A DNA stretch of 64,000 bases from Zea mays (GCF_902167145.1 NC_050097.1:45492095-45556094), one strand, 5' to 3'. Shown: positions 1 to 12,163, counted from the stretch's first letter. The notes: generated by a model from the letters alone, not told the origin. Numbers and translations are program-made.

Positions 1-445
1 ATAGCCGTTGCCCCGCTGTTACACCGGACAGTCCGGTGTACACCGGACAGTCCGGTGAATTATAGCGGAGTGGCCGAAGTGAATTCCCGAGGCTGCCGAG
101 TTCATGAGGGCGCTCATCCTTGGAGCACCGGACAGTCCGGTGAATTATAGCGCGCCGGCTTCCGAGCATTCCCGAAGGTGAAGAGTTTGAAGTCGGAGTC
201 CTCTGGTGCACCGGACATGTCCGGTGGCACACCGGACAGTCCGGTGCGCCAGACCAGAGGTGCCTTCGGTTGACTCATGCTCCTTTGTTTGAACCCAATA
301 CTTGGTCTTTTTATTGGCTAAGAGTGAACCTTTGGCACCTGTATAACTTATGCACTAGAGCAAACTAGTTAGTCCAAATATTTGTGTTGGGCAATTCAAC
401 CACCAAAATTAATTAAGGACTAGGTGTAAGCCTAATTCCCTTTCA
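1..445 (-). mobile_element. LTR fragment of a copia (Sirevirus-like) element, minus strand
   Basis: Read on the minus strand, the sequence begins at 445 with TGAAAGGGAATTAGGCTTAC, which has the look of the start of a Ji/Opie-type maize LTR, and runs to the window edge. Between 21 and 247 there are five copies of the near-perfect palindrome CACCGGAC-A-GTCCGGTG, one with an extra T in the centre. The right edge falls inside a plus-strand copia integrase/RT reading frame that resumes at 446, so this LTR was inserted into the older copia element. The left end and target duplication lie outside the window. Family assignment is inference. Confidence 0.6.
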
Positions 446-2409
446 GTTTTCAACAAAACTCATGGGATCATTGAAGAATCATATGATGTAGAGTTCGATG
501 AAACAAATGGTTCTCAAGATGAAAATGAAAACCTTGATGATGTTGGTGGAGTACATTTGAGAAATGCTATGAAAACTATGGCTATTGGTGAAATAAAGCC
601 ATAGAAGACGATGATTATAATATGGTTGTCATTCCATCCTGTTCAACTATTAATGAGGAAATTCAACAAAGCCAACATAATGATGAAATTGAGGATGATC
701 ATGTTCAAGACACTTCGGGTCATGCAATTTCTCCTCGAAATACAACTAGTGATTTTCAAATTACGTCAAGAATTCATCATTCAATCATAAAAGATCACCC
801 ATCAAATCAAATTGTGGGTGGTATAAGTAAGGGTGTTCAAACTCGATCACGTATAGCTTCATTTTGTGAACACTTCTCTTTTGTATCTTGTATTGAACCT
901 AATCGTGTAGATGAATCCCTACTTGATGTCGATTGGGTGAATGCAATGCATGAGGAATTAAACAATTTTACCTGTAATGAAGTTTGGGAGCTTGTTGAAA
1001 GACCAAAGAATCATAATGTCATTGGAACCAAATGGGTATTTCGAAACAAGCATAATGAAGATGGTTTGGTGATAAGAAATAAAGAAAGACTAGTAGCACA
1101 AGGCTACACACAAGTAGAAGATTGGATTTTGGTGAGACATTCGCACCCATGGCAAGATTGGAAGCCATTCGAATTCTTCTCGCCTATGCTTGTGCTCATA
1201 ATATCAAGCTCTACCAAATGGATGTTAAGAGTGCCTTCTTGAATGGTAAGATTAGTGAATCAGTGTATGTGGAACAACCTCCCGATTTTGTGGATCCCAA
1301 AAGACCTAACCACGTGTATAAGCTCTCTATGGGCTTAAGCAAGCTCCACGCGCTTGGTATGAAAGGCTTAGGGATTTCTTGCTTTCCAAAGGCTTCAAAT
1401 TGGGAAAGTTGACACTACTCTATTCACTAATAGAATTGGTAAAGATTTATTTGTTTGTCAAATTTATGTTGATGATATTATTTTTGGATCAACTAATGAG
1501 CTATTTTGTGATGAGTTTGGTAAAATGATGTCAAATGAGTTTGAAATGTCCATGATAGGAGAATTGAGCTTCTTTCTCGGTCTTCAAATCAAACAATTGA
1601 AAGATGGAATCTTTGTAAGTCAATCTAAATATTTGAAGGATATGCTCAAAAAGTTTGGATTAGAAAATGCAAAGTTTATTAAGACTCCTATGGCAACAAA
1701 TGGTCATCTTGATTTAGATGAGGGAGGTACCATTGTTGATCAAAAACTTCTTCGTTCAATTATTGGTAGTTTGCTCTACATTACTGCATCTAGGCCTGAT
1801 GTTATGTTTAGTGTTTGCATATGTGCTCGTTTTCAAGCATCACATAGAGAGGTTCACTTAAAGGCCGCTAAAAGAATTTTGAAGCATACCCCAAATATTG
1901 GTCTCTGGTATCCCAAGGGAGCTCAATTTGAATTAATTAGTTATTCGGACTCGGACTATGCAGGATGTAAAGTTGATAGAAAAAGCACATCAGGATGCTG
2001 TCAATTTCTTGGAAGGTCTCTTGTTTCATGGTCATCTAAGAAACAAAATTCGGTTGCTCTCTCCACCGCCGAGGCAGAATATATATCAGTCAATAATTGT
2101 TGCGCTCAATTACTATGGATGAAACAAACCTTATTGGATTATGGGATTTCATTCAAAAATATTCCTCTCTTGTGTGACAATGAAAGTGCCGTAAAATTGG
2201 CTACAAATCCTATTCAACACTCAAGAACGAAGCATATTGATATTAGGCATCATTTCTTAAGAGATCATGTTGGCAAAGGAGATGTCTCTGTTTATTCTAT
2301 TGGCACAGATGATCAGCTGGCAGATATTTTTACGAAGCCGCTAGATGAAGCAAGGTTTTGCAAATTGCGGAGTGAAATGAATATAATTGATCTCTCGAAT
2401 GTTGCTTGA
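446..2409 (+). pseudogene. Copia pol remnant: reverse transcriptase and RNase H
   Basis: The first part (446-600) reads as the segment linking integrase and RT, ending in a stop near 601. From about 770 the RVT_2 domain follows, with TKWVFRNK near 1027, the frame then shifting near 1115 (GETFAPMARLEAIR) and again near 1340-1400. The RT catalytic motif YVDDIIFGS is at 1465-1491. The last open stretch (1525-2409, 294 aa) holds the end of RT and a copia RNase H with YSDSDYAGCKVDRKSTSG, ALSTAEAEY and the CDNESA segment, and finishes with DIFTKPL, typical of copia polyproteins. Enzymes of this type copy element RNA into DNA in cytoplasmic particles. At least three frame breaks make it inactive. 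The family is certain; the lineage is inferred from the flanking LTR. Confidence 0.9.
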
Positions 2410-3261
2410 ACATGAGTACATACGTATTATACTTGGTTTGATTACTTTTGATGGTCTTTATCTTCTATTTTTTATCACTTACTTTTATTACATGAGGGTA
2501 TTTTTATATGTGCAAAAGACTACACAATACACAAGATATGGAAATCACTCTGTCAGGATGTGGACCGTCCGCCCCTGACAGCGGACCGTCCGGTGCTTCG
2601 GCTGTGGGACTGTCCGGATGGCCGAGCAGACAGTCTACGTCCATCAGGTCGCGGACTGTTCGGTCGTGTTACGCGGACGGTTCGCACGGGGGTTTTATGT
2701 CACTCGACGCACCAGCAGCCATTCCTCTCCTTTTTGCCTCACTCGCTCTCACCTACCCCTTCTTCAAAAAAAACTCTTTGTATTTGCTGTCCCTTTTGAT
2801 TTTAAAGCGTGGACTGTCCTAGAATCCCTGTGGTGCTCACTTACGATGTCTTCCTCTCGGTATTAACTTTTCCTATGCACTTTATCAAATTATTGAAATT
2901 TTTAGGGTTTACATAAATTGGTCCCTGGTCTGTCCTTGGATAGATTTTTCTTCAAATTGTTTGGTGGAACTTGATAAGATTGTCCCAATGAACTCTCTAT
3001 AAAATTTTGGGTTCACTCTTTTGGATATCTTTGTCTAAATGTTAGGATTCATGTTTGGAGGACATTAGGGATCCAAAATCGCCTCTGACCAGTCACGGAC
3101 CGTCCACCGGTGTAGCGCGGACTGTCTGGCCCTGGATGCACGGACCGTCCGATACACTAGCACGGAACGTCTGCCCCCTGACAGATTACCCCATTACTCT
3201 TGTTGTCATTCTTTTTCTCTTGATATCATCTTGGTATTGGGATTATTTATATTATGTTTTT
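2410..3261 (+). other. Spacer between copia pol and third ORF
   Basis: No credible reading frame. It carries several copies of the GGACCGTCCG / GGACTGTCCG motif (about 2570-2600, 2645, 3100-3150) that also occurs in the LTR of this element. Read as internal non-coding DNA of the Sirevirus. Confidence 0.5.
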
Positions 3262-4717
3262 CAGTAGACTCGGTGGTATCAAGAAGAAGCTGGCAAGGTG
3301 ATTTCTGTCAAAACGTCGTCGTGCAGACGATTCAGACTATAATCCTGCCACAGACTCTGAAGCCCAATCATCAGTTGGGGCAGTGTTTCATTGGATATCG
3401 AAGATGCTCCTCATTCTCATCCAGACTACCCCATTGATATTACAGGTCGGACTTATCCCAAGATGCGTTTTTCAATGGCTGAGTATTCCTCAAGGAGAAC
3501 TATGGATCAATTCTCTCTGCTTAGTGACACAAACATTCAATACTTCCATACTTAGTTGCAGTTTGATGTGTTTTGGGGTACTCTGATGGATATAAAATTT
3601 CATAAACATAAGTTATTGACTGGGACTACATGCAGGGCCAAACGGTTATGGAAGGTTTACTCGCTAAATTCCAGGCCTGTGGTTTATATGAGTTCATGGG
3701 TCAAAGAACTGACTTCAATGAATTAACTGTTAAGCAATTTCTTACAACTGCTGAAATCAACATTGATGATTTGCTCATTGTATGGATGACTGGGTTTAAA
3801 AGATATGTGGCTACATTTGCTGAATTCGCAGCGGCTAATAGCCTGGATTTTGCACTTATATCTCAGGGAGTCAATCTTTATACTGAGGATCAGTTTGAAG
3901 ATATAGTTCAATACTATGAACCTGCCAGGCTGGGTATACCTAGGCAGTTCGGTGAGACTCCAGGGTTGCGCCATCATCCGGCTGTCATCAACAAGATTGC
4001 TAGAGTCACCATTCTTCCAAAGAGTGGAGACAAAAGCAGGATCCATGACAAATTCTGGAACATTATTAATCAAGTCATGGATATTGTTCTTTTCATGATG
4101 CGCCAGTTAAATGATCTAAAAATGGATAAGAACCGGAATCTGGCATACGCACCATATATTATGGCCTTGATTAAAGCCAGAACCAGATTCGAAGGGCGGT
4201 GTGAAACTGCTCACATCCCGTTCAGGCGTTTCAAAAATGAAAATGGTTTTCTTACCAGGTCTCTCACACTATTCCCTGATAATGAGGAAGCTCATGGACA
4301 TGATTTCGATGATCAACCTACAGAGCAGCACATGCCACCACCTCCACCTCCACAACAGCAAGGTCAGTACTGGCAACCTGCCCCTGGTTATTTTGATCCT
4401 TATTTTAACTAGATGCATCAAGGGCTCTAGACTCATATTGATGGCTAGTTTCAAAGCATGATGTCACATGTAGATGACCGGTTTGATCATTTGCACTCCA
4501 CATTTGACGAATGAACAATATGCAACAAAGCTTTCAGGACAATATGGGTGCTTTGTCCAGACAGTTTGAAACTCTCTCTACCAGTGACAGTATTCACGCT
4601 CTGGATGAAAGACAGCGGCAACTTCAGAATGATTTTAGTCAGTTCACTTTGATATTTGACAGCTTTAGCTCTCATTTTTACAACATGTATCCTCATCCTC
4701 CACCAGGTGTGCAGTGA
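3262..4717 (+). pseudogene. Third ORF of Sirevirus element (position of the env-like gene), decayed
   Basis: A reading frame begins near 3262 with a basic segment (GGIKKKL..., then SKRRRADDSDYNPATDSEA after a stop), drifts out of frame near 3390, and is open again at 3630-4412 (260 aa) and 4511-4717. The 260-aa part is soluble-looking, is of the type annotated in grasses as a putative plant transposon protein, and ends in a proline/glutamine-rich tail (PPPPPPQQQ). The final piece is predicted by eye to be a coiled coil with many Q, L and F residues. Sireviruses often carry an extra gene here, between pol and the polypurine tract, called env-like in some families. I see no signal peptide or transmembrane helix in this copy, so an envelope function is not supported. 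Multiple stops and frameshifts make it non-functional. Confidence 0.55.
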
Positions 4718-5235
4718 TGTTCCCTTTGTGGAAATTGATGCCAAAGGGGGGAGAGAAGTGATGATTCAAGGGAGAGCTTGCTGATCTTGCTGCATATTTA
4801 TGCTACTTATGGTACATTTGTGTTTAATGCTACTCAGTTATTATGTCGCTTAAAACTTTGTTTACGTTGTTGTGTTTAAGGCTCTATCCATTTGAACTCT
4901 TTATGGTTAATCGAAGTAGTTTTTCACTTGCCGCTTCCATTTTTCATAATACTATGTGCCTCGATAACCAAAATTATAGGAAAGTCTTCGCCAAAAACTC
5001 TGATATACTATGTGTGTGAATTTGTGATCTGGATATTCTCTATGCACACATTTAGGGGGAGTTATTCCTATTCTCTGAGTTTTTCTGTGATGGCTTATCA
5101 TCATTTCAGATGAACTTCAAAATCTAGATAAGTCACTCAAAACTCATCTCAAATCTTTCTTATACCTAGAATGTAAGAAAGATTGGGAAACAAAATCTAC
5201 TTTACTCAAAAATATGTGATGTTGTCATCAATTAC

Positions 5236-5250
5236 CAAAAAGGGGGAGAT
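5236..5250 (+). other. Polypurine tract of the copia element
   Basis: The run AAAAAGGGGGAGAT lies directly before the TG of the 3' LTR. This is the primer for plus-strand DNA synthesis, and the sequence matches the conserved Sirevirus form AAGGGGGAGATTG. Confidence 0.8.
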
Positions 5251-6810
5251 TGTGAATCATCTAGGCCCCTAAGTGGTGTTTTGGTCATTAATGACAATTG
5301 ATTATGGACTAATAGTTCCTTGAGTGATAAGATTGCAGGACTGAACCACAAGGTACAACAAAGTTCTTGAGGAATCATAATCATTGATTGTGGATCAAGT
5401 GAAGGCAAAGGAAAAACATAGGTTTTTGCTTTTGCTAGTGAGCAGGTGTTTAGAGAAGAAACGGACTGGATTAATAGGATAGATAGTCGTACTATTAAGA
5501 GGGGTCAATGAACTTGAATGGTGTATAACTTAGTGCCTCGTAGAGCATAAACGGTAACATGTGCATGAGGGCTAACAGCGCTAAAGGTTTCAAAATTAAA
5601 ATTCTTTTGAATCAGCGCAAAAACTTTTTTTCTAAGGACGACGGATTGTCCGGGCCAGATGACCGGACCGTCCGCGACTCTGCCAGAGAGGTTTGTCCCT
5701 GCCTTCTTGTGGCGGACTGTCCGACCCCGGCAGGTGAACCGTCCGCATAAGAAGAATCGAGTTTGGGCAGGGATGGTGTGTTTTTGGGACTTTGTACTAC
5801 GGACCATCCAGGGTTTTTAGCCGAACGTAAGTGGTCCATGTGCGGACCGTCCGGCCATGATTGGCAAACCGTCCGCTCGTATTACTAGGACTAATCATGC
5901 ACTCTATTACTCAAGTGTGACAGGATCCAGACCATCCGGCCCCTATGGGCAGACCGTCCGACCTTGACTTTTCGGACAGCTCTGATAGGTTTCAAACAGT
6001 CGATATAGCCGTTACTGGTATGGCGGACCATCTGGCCATAGGGCGCGGACCGTCCGCGTGTGCACAGAATCTGTGCAAGTTGCACATAACAGCTACATTT
6101 GTGTTGAGGGGCTATAAATAGAAGTGTAGCTCGTGTGTGGAGGCTCTCTTGTCCATTTCTAGCAGACATTGAACTCATTTGTGAGCCTCCCACTCAAACA
6201 CTCACACTAGTTGATTGAGATCGCATTCTAGTGAGTGATTGAGACACTCTAGTGCATTTGCATTCGTTGTGATCTTTCGAGGCACTAGGTGATACACCAG
6301 GCAAGCGTCATCGACTTGTTACTCTTGGAGGTTGTTGCCTTCTAGATGGCTAGGGTGTTGTCCCCGTTGAACTCTCCGTGAAGATTGTGCATGAGCCGCG
6401 GGATTGATTGTGAGAGGTTTGCGCCTACCTCGCCGGAGCGGCAAAGGTGACACTAGTGAAATCGAGGTATTGAGTGAGTTCTTGTCCACTTGGCTCAAAG
6501 ATGAAGCCGTGTCTTGATAGAGGAGCAAGTGAGAGCTTGAATTCCACCTCAATGTGGATTAGGGGTGAACGGCAAATCACTGATACCACAGGATAAATCT
6601 TGGTGTCTTTCTCTCAACTATTTTATATTGTTTATAAATAGTTGGTAACCTATATATTGTTTATCTTTGTGGCATTAGATTAAATTGCTCATTACATTTT
6701 GTTGTCTCGTCAAGGCTAGAAATACTTGCATCTCTTGTTGTTTTGATTAAATTTGTCTAGTGTATTTTATTTAGTCAAAATCGTCTATTCACCCCCCTCT
6801 AGATCCTACA
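5251..6810 (+). repeat. 3' LTR of the copia element
   Basis: Begins TGTGAATCATCTAGG right after the polypurine tract and ends near CCTCTAGATCCTACA, about 1.56 kb, which fits Sirevirus LTRs. It contains a TATA box (CTATAAATAG, 6112-6121) and many GGACCGTCCG-type motifs (5660-6050). The right end is set by the terminal CA and the TATTCACCCCCCTCTAG segment, which also ends the other Sirevirus LTR at 59434. Confidence 0.75.
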
Positions 6811-7376
6811 GTAGGTTGGCCCCTTGGCAGGGTTTGACAACCGCCCTAGAGTGTAGAGTCAGGGATGACTATGGGTACGTCCGTACATGGCCGAGGCTCA
6901 GGCTACAATCCCGAGGTACGCTAAGACATATTTGAGACCCCAGGAGCGAATCATGACGGTATCTCATCGGAGGGAGGCATCGAGCCCTTGGACCCCATCA
7001 AATGGGTTTGGGACCAGGCGACTCACCCGCAGGTACCTTGGGTGCATCTCCGAACCATTAGTCGACCCCTATCAAACGAGCCTTGGGCCTCCGCTCGGAT
7101 TACCCATTAACAGCTCACCGGAGACATCATGCTCATTGCCCATCGAGGGTAGCGTGACGCTTTCCCCTCTTCCTCCTTGCGAAAAGGTGACAAAGAGGTG
7201 TATCATTAAAAATCCAAGACGTTCCCGGATCATCCTCTCACCCTGTGCAGAGGCTCAGGGGCTGCCCTTGCACCCATGCTGCGGCAGAATTGTTGGAAGC
7301 ACCAACAATCCAACAAAGAGACTCGAGGGCTACCTTTGCACCGAGGATATGGCTAGGTGATTACAACTATGATATG
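6811..7376. other. Unclassified repeat-like DNA
   Basis: GC-moderate sequence with a 157-codon open frame (6887-7360, plus) that resembles no protein I know and is rich in R, P and S. Composition and position between two dead elements suggest an LTR or internal fragment of another retroelement, but I cannot place it. Confidence 0.3.
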
Positions 7377-7611
7377 TGTGGAATGGTGTCTTACACGATA
7401 TTCGACAAAAATATTCATTACCGACGCTATCCGTGTCTGATTAGCTCCGTATTCGATCCACAACTATCCGTATTTGTATTCGAGAACATCTATATTTGTA
7501 TTCGTATTCGAAGCTATCAGTATTCGAATCCAAATAAAAATATGAAAAAAAATATGATTTCATTGATATCCGTCCATATTCAATCCAATTACACCCCTAC
7601 TGACACATGAA
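7377..7611. mobile_element. hAT-like MITE relic
   Basis: A run of TATCCGTATTCG-type degenerate repeats ending in ATTACACCCCTACTG. In reverse this reads CAGTAGGGGTGTAATTGG, close to the TAGGG(A/G)TG ends of Ac/Ds-type hAT elements. The other terminus and an 8-bp duplication are not found, so it is probably truncated. Confidence 0.4.
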
Positions 7612-7632
7612 GGGTGGCGGCATATCATGTTA

Positions 7633-8655
7633 TTATATGTATTAACCAACCTTAAAGAGGTGATGCCATACATGGAACAATTTCTTCATGAATTCTGGCG
7701 TCGATCAAGGGACCCAACTCCACAGGAATATGATACTCTTCTTAGAAAGGGTGCGAGAAATGGATTGCCCGATTTCATTTCCTGGTTCAAACGTAAGGTA
7801 CGTGCTTAGTTTGTCAAAGAGATCTGTCTATGAACTCAATTTAGCATCTTTTAACTTACGAATACTTGCAAGTCCAAAGAGATCCGTCTATGAGTGCCGA
7901 GTGAAGACAAGTAGCCAACGACTTTGCTTATAGGGTCAAGAAATATTCTGGGTATGACGTCAAGGAATACCATTTTCGCACAACAAACTACAACAAAAGT
8001 CGACCCAATCGGAAAACAACGTGTTATGGAGTCTTTACGCCCGGCCTTGACGATGTCAATTATTTTGGACGAATCGAAGAAATATATGAACTCAAATTTT
8101 ATGGTTCCAAACCTCTTACTCCAGTGATATTCAAATGTCATTGGTTTGACCCTCAAGTGACGACACAGACACATTCTAATCTTGGGATAGTCGAAATTCG
8201 ACAAGATTCCACCTTACTAGGAGACGATGTCTATATCGTGGTCCAATAGGCCACACAAGTGTATTATCTCCCATATGCGTGCCAAACGAAAGAACATCTT
8301 AAGGGTTGGGATGTTGTGTATAAGGTATCGCCGCACAGGAGATTACCTGTTCCTAACGATGAAGATTATAACTTAGACCTGGACACATATGATGGAGAGT
8401 TCTTCCAAGAAGATGGGCTAGAAGGGCGATTTGAGATAGACTTAATCGAAGCTATCGGAATGGACGTAGATATTGAAATGGTTGTTGATGAGGAGGATGA
8501 TGAGGTGTAAAATGAGAATGACTTAGTAATCCTTGAAGGCAACGACATTAATGACGAACTTGCGCCTTCAGATGGTGTTGACTATGAAATGGTTGATAGT
8601 GATGATGAGAGTTATAATCCGGCTAACCCCGACACATATGAAGATTATTTTTAAT
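7633..8655 (+). pseudogene. CACTA transposase (TNP2-type) C-terminal remnant
   Basis: The first exon piece (7633-7797) reads YVLTNLKEVMPYMEQF, the typical segment near the end of TNP2-type transposases. After AAG|GTACGT (about 7798) an intron ends at CTTATAG before 7934. The next exon reads VKKYSGYDVKEYHF, DDVNYFGRIEEIYEL, IFKCHWFDP and VYYLPYACQ, which is the domain known as DUF4216 in CACTA transposases. An acidic tail (VVDEEDDEV, then NENDLVILEGND) reaches a stop near 8655. In-frame stops occur at about 8248 and 8507, and the catalytic N-terminal two-thirds is missing, so it cannot act. The protein would cut and join CACTA ends in the nucleus. Confidence 0.8.
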
Positions 8656-8741
8656 CGATGTAATGCTATATGACTTTTTATTTCGCACCTGTTTTTAAAT
8701 ACATCTTTTTATATGTGCTTATTTGTTTACTCTTAATTATA

Positions 8742-10797
8742 GGTTGTTGGACAAATATGGTGGGCGGTTGGCTGAGGAGGAGGAGGGGGAGGAGGAGCAG
8801 GACGGTGGACGAGGCAGAGCAGGACGAAGCACAGCAGACGGCATAGTAGGATGACCTTGTCCAGCAGCAGGCGGCGCAGCAGGACGATGACGACCAGCAG
8901 CAGGACGACGACGAAGCTCAGCAGGCAGCCTCAGGTTCTTGCGCCTCAGGTTCGAGGAGCGTCTACCTGTGAGGTCCCGCGAGTCTCCCTCAGCTTCCCA
9001 TACTTTGGGACAGGTGGCCGCTGATTCGACCGGATGGGAGAGGCATGTAACTTTATGTTCTTCATTCTTGTTCATATTATGTGTTCAAAATCATAATATA
9101 AACTAATACTTTTTATTTATCACTTGGACAGGTCTTGGACGGTTGTGGAGAATGCTGGGGTCATCATCGCAACCCCAATGGCATCCTCGGCCTGTTGTGC
9201 AGGGAACACTTCCTTGGACTGGTTGAGTACGCCGGAGTGATGAGCCCAGCCTACACCTTCGACCACTACGTCGTCGCCCCCGATGCAGTAGACCGGGACG
9301 ACCGAGAATTCAATAACAAGGCGGAGCGGGTGAAGCAAGAGTTGTGGGTAAGTCTTAGTATAATGTAAAATATGTCGTATTCATTGCACATTCTTGAAAT
9401 AATGTATGGATACATCGTTTTTGTATGCAGGATTTCTACAGATGTGAGGCTGGATACGAGGCTAGGGCAGATGTGGTGGCCACCACGAGCTGTAAGAAGC
9501 TCGTCGTGGACATGCACTATGAGGCCCAAATCTAGGCCATCGTCAGCTACCACGGCTCCGTCCTTGGGTAGAAGGTGACCAAGCAGCAAGCCCGAACCAT
9601 GTCGTTGACTAGGGACCAGTACCTGTAGGTAAAGTCATGCATGTTTGGTACCCGTACTCCATGCATGAATTTAATTTTATCTTCTGATATGCAGTGTACG
9701 TGTTTACTTTGTAGATGATTCCATATTGGTGCGCCGCACATCCTCTGTGCTGGGAGCAGATGGTGGATAGGTGGTGCTCGCCTGAGTGGGACGAGGCGCA
9801 CAACGCTAGCCGGGAACGACGTCTGATGATGCAAGGTCCCTCGCACCACCAAGGCAGCCGCCGCCTCGGCAAATATGCAGAAGCATAGGTACGTCCTCTT
9901 TTTTATTTAGGTATATAACAATGGATTAGATGTTATTTCTAACTATCTCGTTGGTTTTCTTGAAGTCGGCGTCACATGGTGGCCAACCTTGCTCCATCTT
10001 CTCGGCCTATGCTATGGCCCATAAAGGCAAGGCGACGTCCGACGTCACCTACAACCTGGATGACGGGCCCGAGGCGTACATCAACCCCACCGTCTACAGC
10101 CGCCTTCATGACTACATTGCCATGGCGTAGGAGGTCTATGGCCCAGAATACGATCCGAGGACCGAGGAGATCGACCCCGATGTCCTCACGAGGGTCGGAG
10201 GAGGCAAGAGACATGGGCGGTACTGGATTGCCGACGGGGCAATCGACTCGTCGTCCACTCCCACTCTGTCTCAGGTGCGAGCAAGGAGCACGGGCTCGAG
10301 TCTAGCCATACGACCTCGGCACGACAGCTCACATCATCCCATACAACAACTCGAGGTTAGTGCTTCTGTAACTCATCATTCCTTGAGTTGTATACCTTCT
10401 CTTTGAGTTACTATAACATTGGCTTGTAATATTACAGACCCAGCTAGAAAAAGAGAGGATGGAACATCACGAGATGGAGGCGAGGATGATGGCGGAGCGG
10501 GAGGCGGAGCGGGCGGCTCGCCTGGCAGATCAGCAGAGGATGGGAGAGATGTTCCAATACATGCAGAGCCTTGGCGCCGCACAGGGTTTCGCTCCGCCAC
10601 CTCCATTGTTCCCTACAATTGACCCTGCTCTGTTCCATACTCCTGTGAGTATCAAAATTATAGTTAGATGTTGGTAATGCATCTGGTATAACACATGCAA
10701 TCTCTTCTCTGTGCGGGGCCAATCTGGAGAGGCATCCAACAACCCTCATGAACCGCCCAGCCCATCGCAGCACCAGTCCAACCGCCCACCTCGATGA
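8742..10797 (+). pseudogene. Second CACTA gene (plant Ptta/En/Spm transposase family), broken
   Basis: Exon-like pieces separated by short AT-rich introns read in several frames: an Arg/Gln-rich start (8755-9040), a piece around 9130-9350, YRCEAGYEARADVV near 9440, IPYWCAAHPLCWEQMVDRWCSPEWDEAH near 9720 and AHKGKATSDVTYNLDDGPEAY near 10030, ending in a coiled-coil, methionine- and glutamate-rich exon (10441-10645: MEHHEMEARMMAEREAERAA). This order fits the accessory protein (TNPA-type/Transposase_24) encoded downstream of the transposase in grass CACTA elements, thought to bind subterminal repeats. Stops such as the TAG near 10128 show decay. Exon borders are approximate. Confidence 0.6.
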
Positions 10798-10799
10798 GA

Positions 10800-11044
10800 G
10801 CTATGTTTTTAGTGTTCAGACTTCAGAACTTGTGTTGAATACTTATGTCAGAGCTTGAGACTTATGTTTTGATACTTCTGAACTTGTGTTGATACTTATG
10901 TTTGTGTTGAGAACTTGTATATTAATGTTTGTGTTGGATATTTATGTCTGTGATGATATCTGTGATGTATATATGTGATATATGTGATAATATCTGTGAT
11001 GTATCTTTTGTTTATTTGGATGGAATAGAAAAACAAATAAAAAG
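10800..11044 (+). other. Low-complexity GAACTTGTGTTGATACTTATG repeats in CACTA 3' region
   Basis: Degenerate tandem units of roughly 20-30 bp (ACTTATGTTTGTGTTGAGAACTTG and variants), then TGTGATATATGTGATAATATC repeats. They lie between the last CACTA gene and the subterminal repeats. No coding potential. Confidence 0.5.
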
Positions 11045-11546
11045 GTGTGTACTGGTTACTTTGTCAAGTGTTACACTCGTCAAAGAGGGGGTTTGCCGAG
11101 TGTCAGAATCATAGCACTCGGCAAAGAAGCAATACCTGGACACCGGTATAGCTTTTTTGCCGAGTGTGGTGGCTCTAGCACTCGACAAAGAGGCACGCTT
11201 TGCCGAGTGCCACACAGAGCACTCGGCAAAGAACCTAACAAAGGGACTCGCTGACAGATTATTTGTCGAGTGTATTAGGAGACACTCAGCAAAGGTAACC
11301 TATTTGTCGAGTGTCACCTAGAACACTCGGCAAAGACGCCGTTTTCGTCACCCCGGCGCCGTGACGGCCGCTTTTCTTTGCCGAGTACCATCTGACACTC
11401 AGCAAAGTATGTGCCGAGTGCCCGAGAAAAGTATTCGATAAAGAAGCCTTTGCCGATGTATGACACTCGACAAAGGGTTTGCCGGATGTTTTTCAAGGTT
11501 TGCCGAGTGCTTCAGGCACTCGGCAAAGCACCTAATTCCGATAGTG
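11045..11546. repeat. CACTA subterminal repeats and right terminal inverted repeat
   Basis: At least ten copies of TTTGCCGAGTG or its inverse CACTCGGCAAAG in both orientations, often paired as short palindromes, finishing with ATTCCGATAGTG at 11546. Such arrays are binding sites for the element's accessory protein. The same motif fills the ends of the element at 26451-27606. Confidence 0.8.
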
Positions 11547-12026
11547 CAATGAGAGAGGTATTTTTTTCATCCCTACCAACAAGCGGAGTAGCGGTCTCCC
11601 TCCACTCCAATAAAAAAACTGGTAAGGGAGAGGAGGAATTATACGCCATGGCTTATGCGGAGTAGAAAACGCCCGCACTCAACTGTTCCTATCCTAGTTG
11701 GACCGGCCAACTAACGCCACCTCTAGTACCCGCGCACAAAAGCTACATACAACCATACAAATGTTTATAAGCTATGCTGTAACATGCTTATTTGGAAAAA
11801 TAAATTGAAGAAAACGACTTTTTTATATAAAATTATGTGACGATTGGGACGTTGGATTGACCAATCTTGTGTATTGGTTAATAGGTTTTGGCACTATTAG
11901 TATATTTTAGATTTTGAGGCGTCGATCTTACTTGTTTTATTGGATCAGACCAAACTATCCAATGAGTCGATACCGTGAATTTCAATTTCTAGCTGTGGCC
12001 AATGAGGTTCTATACGTTGCAAACCA
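11547..12026. other. No feature recognised
   Basis: AT-rich sequence with no convincing reading frame, RNA gene or terminal repeats. Confidence 0.4.
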
Positions 12027-12029
12027 GAA

Positions 12030-12163
12030 GAGCTTGTTTGGTAACAAGAGTAATATAGTGAAGGAGATTGAGGGAACAACAATCTCTTGGTATTCAATTT
12101 TGAATAGTGAGAAATTCTAAGCCCACTCAATCCCCTTCATTAATCTTACTCCTAAACAAGTTC
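12030..12163. mobile_element. MITE, 134 bp, with imperfect inverted ends
   Basis: Starts GAGCTTGTTTGGTAACAAG and ends so that its reverse reads GAACTTGTTTAGGAGTAAG. The whole element folds into a near-complete hairpin, including the internal GAAGGAGATTGAG / CTCAATCCCCTTC pair. It is flanked by GAA on both sides (12027-12029 and 12164-12166), a possible 3-bp target duplication. Confidence 0.6.

Larger units (their letters stand above)
446..6810 (+). mobile_element. Decayed Sirevirus-type Ty1/copia retrotransposon, 3' portion
   Basis: The order is copia pol (RT and RNase H), a non-coding spacer, a third ORF, a polypurine tract and a long LTR. This is the layout of the Sirevirus (SIRE/Maximus) lineage, to which the abundant maize Ji and Opie families belong. 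The 5' LTR, gag, protease and most of integrase are missing, cut off by the minus-strand LTR at 445. Several frameshifts and stops in pol and the third ORF show that it is dead. Confidence 0.8.
7612..11546 (+). mobile_element. CACTA (En/Spm-type) transposon, left end missing
   Basis: Contains the end of a TNP2-type transposase gene, a second En/Spm-type gene and, from 11045, dense subterminal repeats of TTTGCCGAGTG/CACTCGGCAAAG. The right terminus at 11546 reads CCTAATTCCGATAGTG, the inverse of a CACTA end with one change (CACTAtCGG). No matching left CACTA end is seen, so the element is 5'-truncated and dead. Confidence 0.8.
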
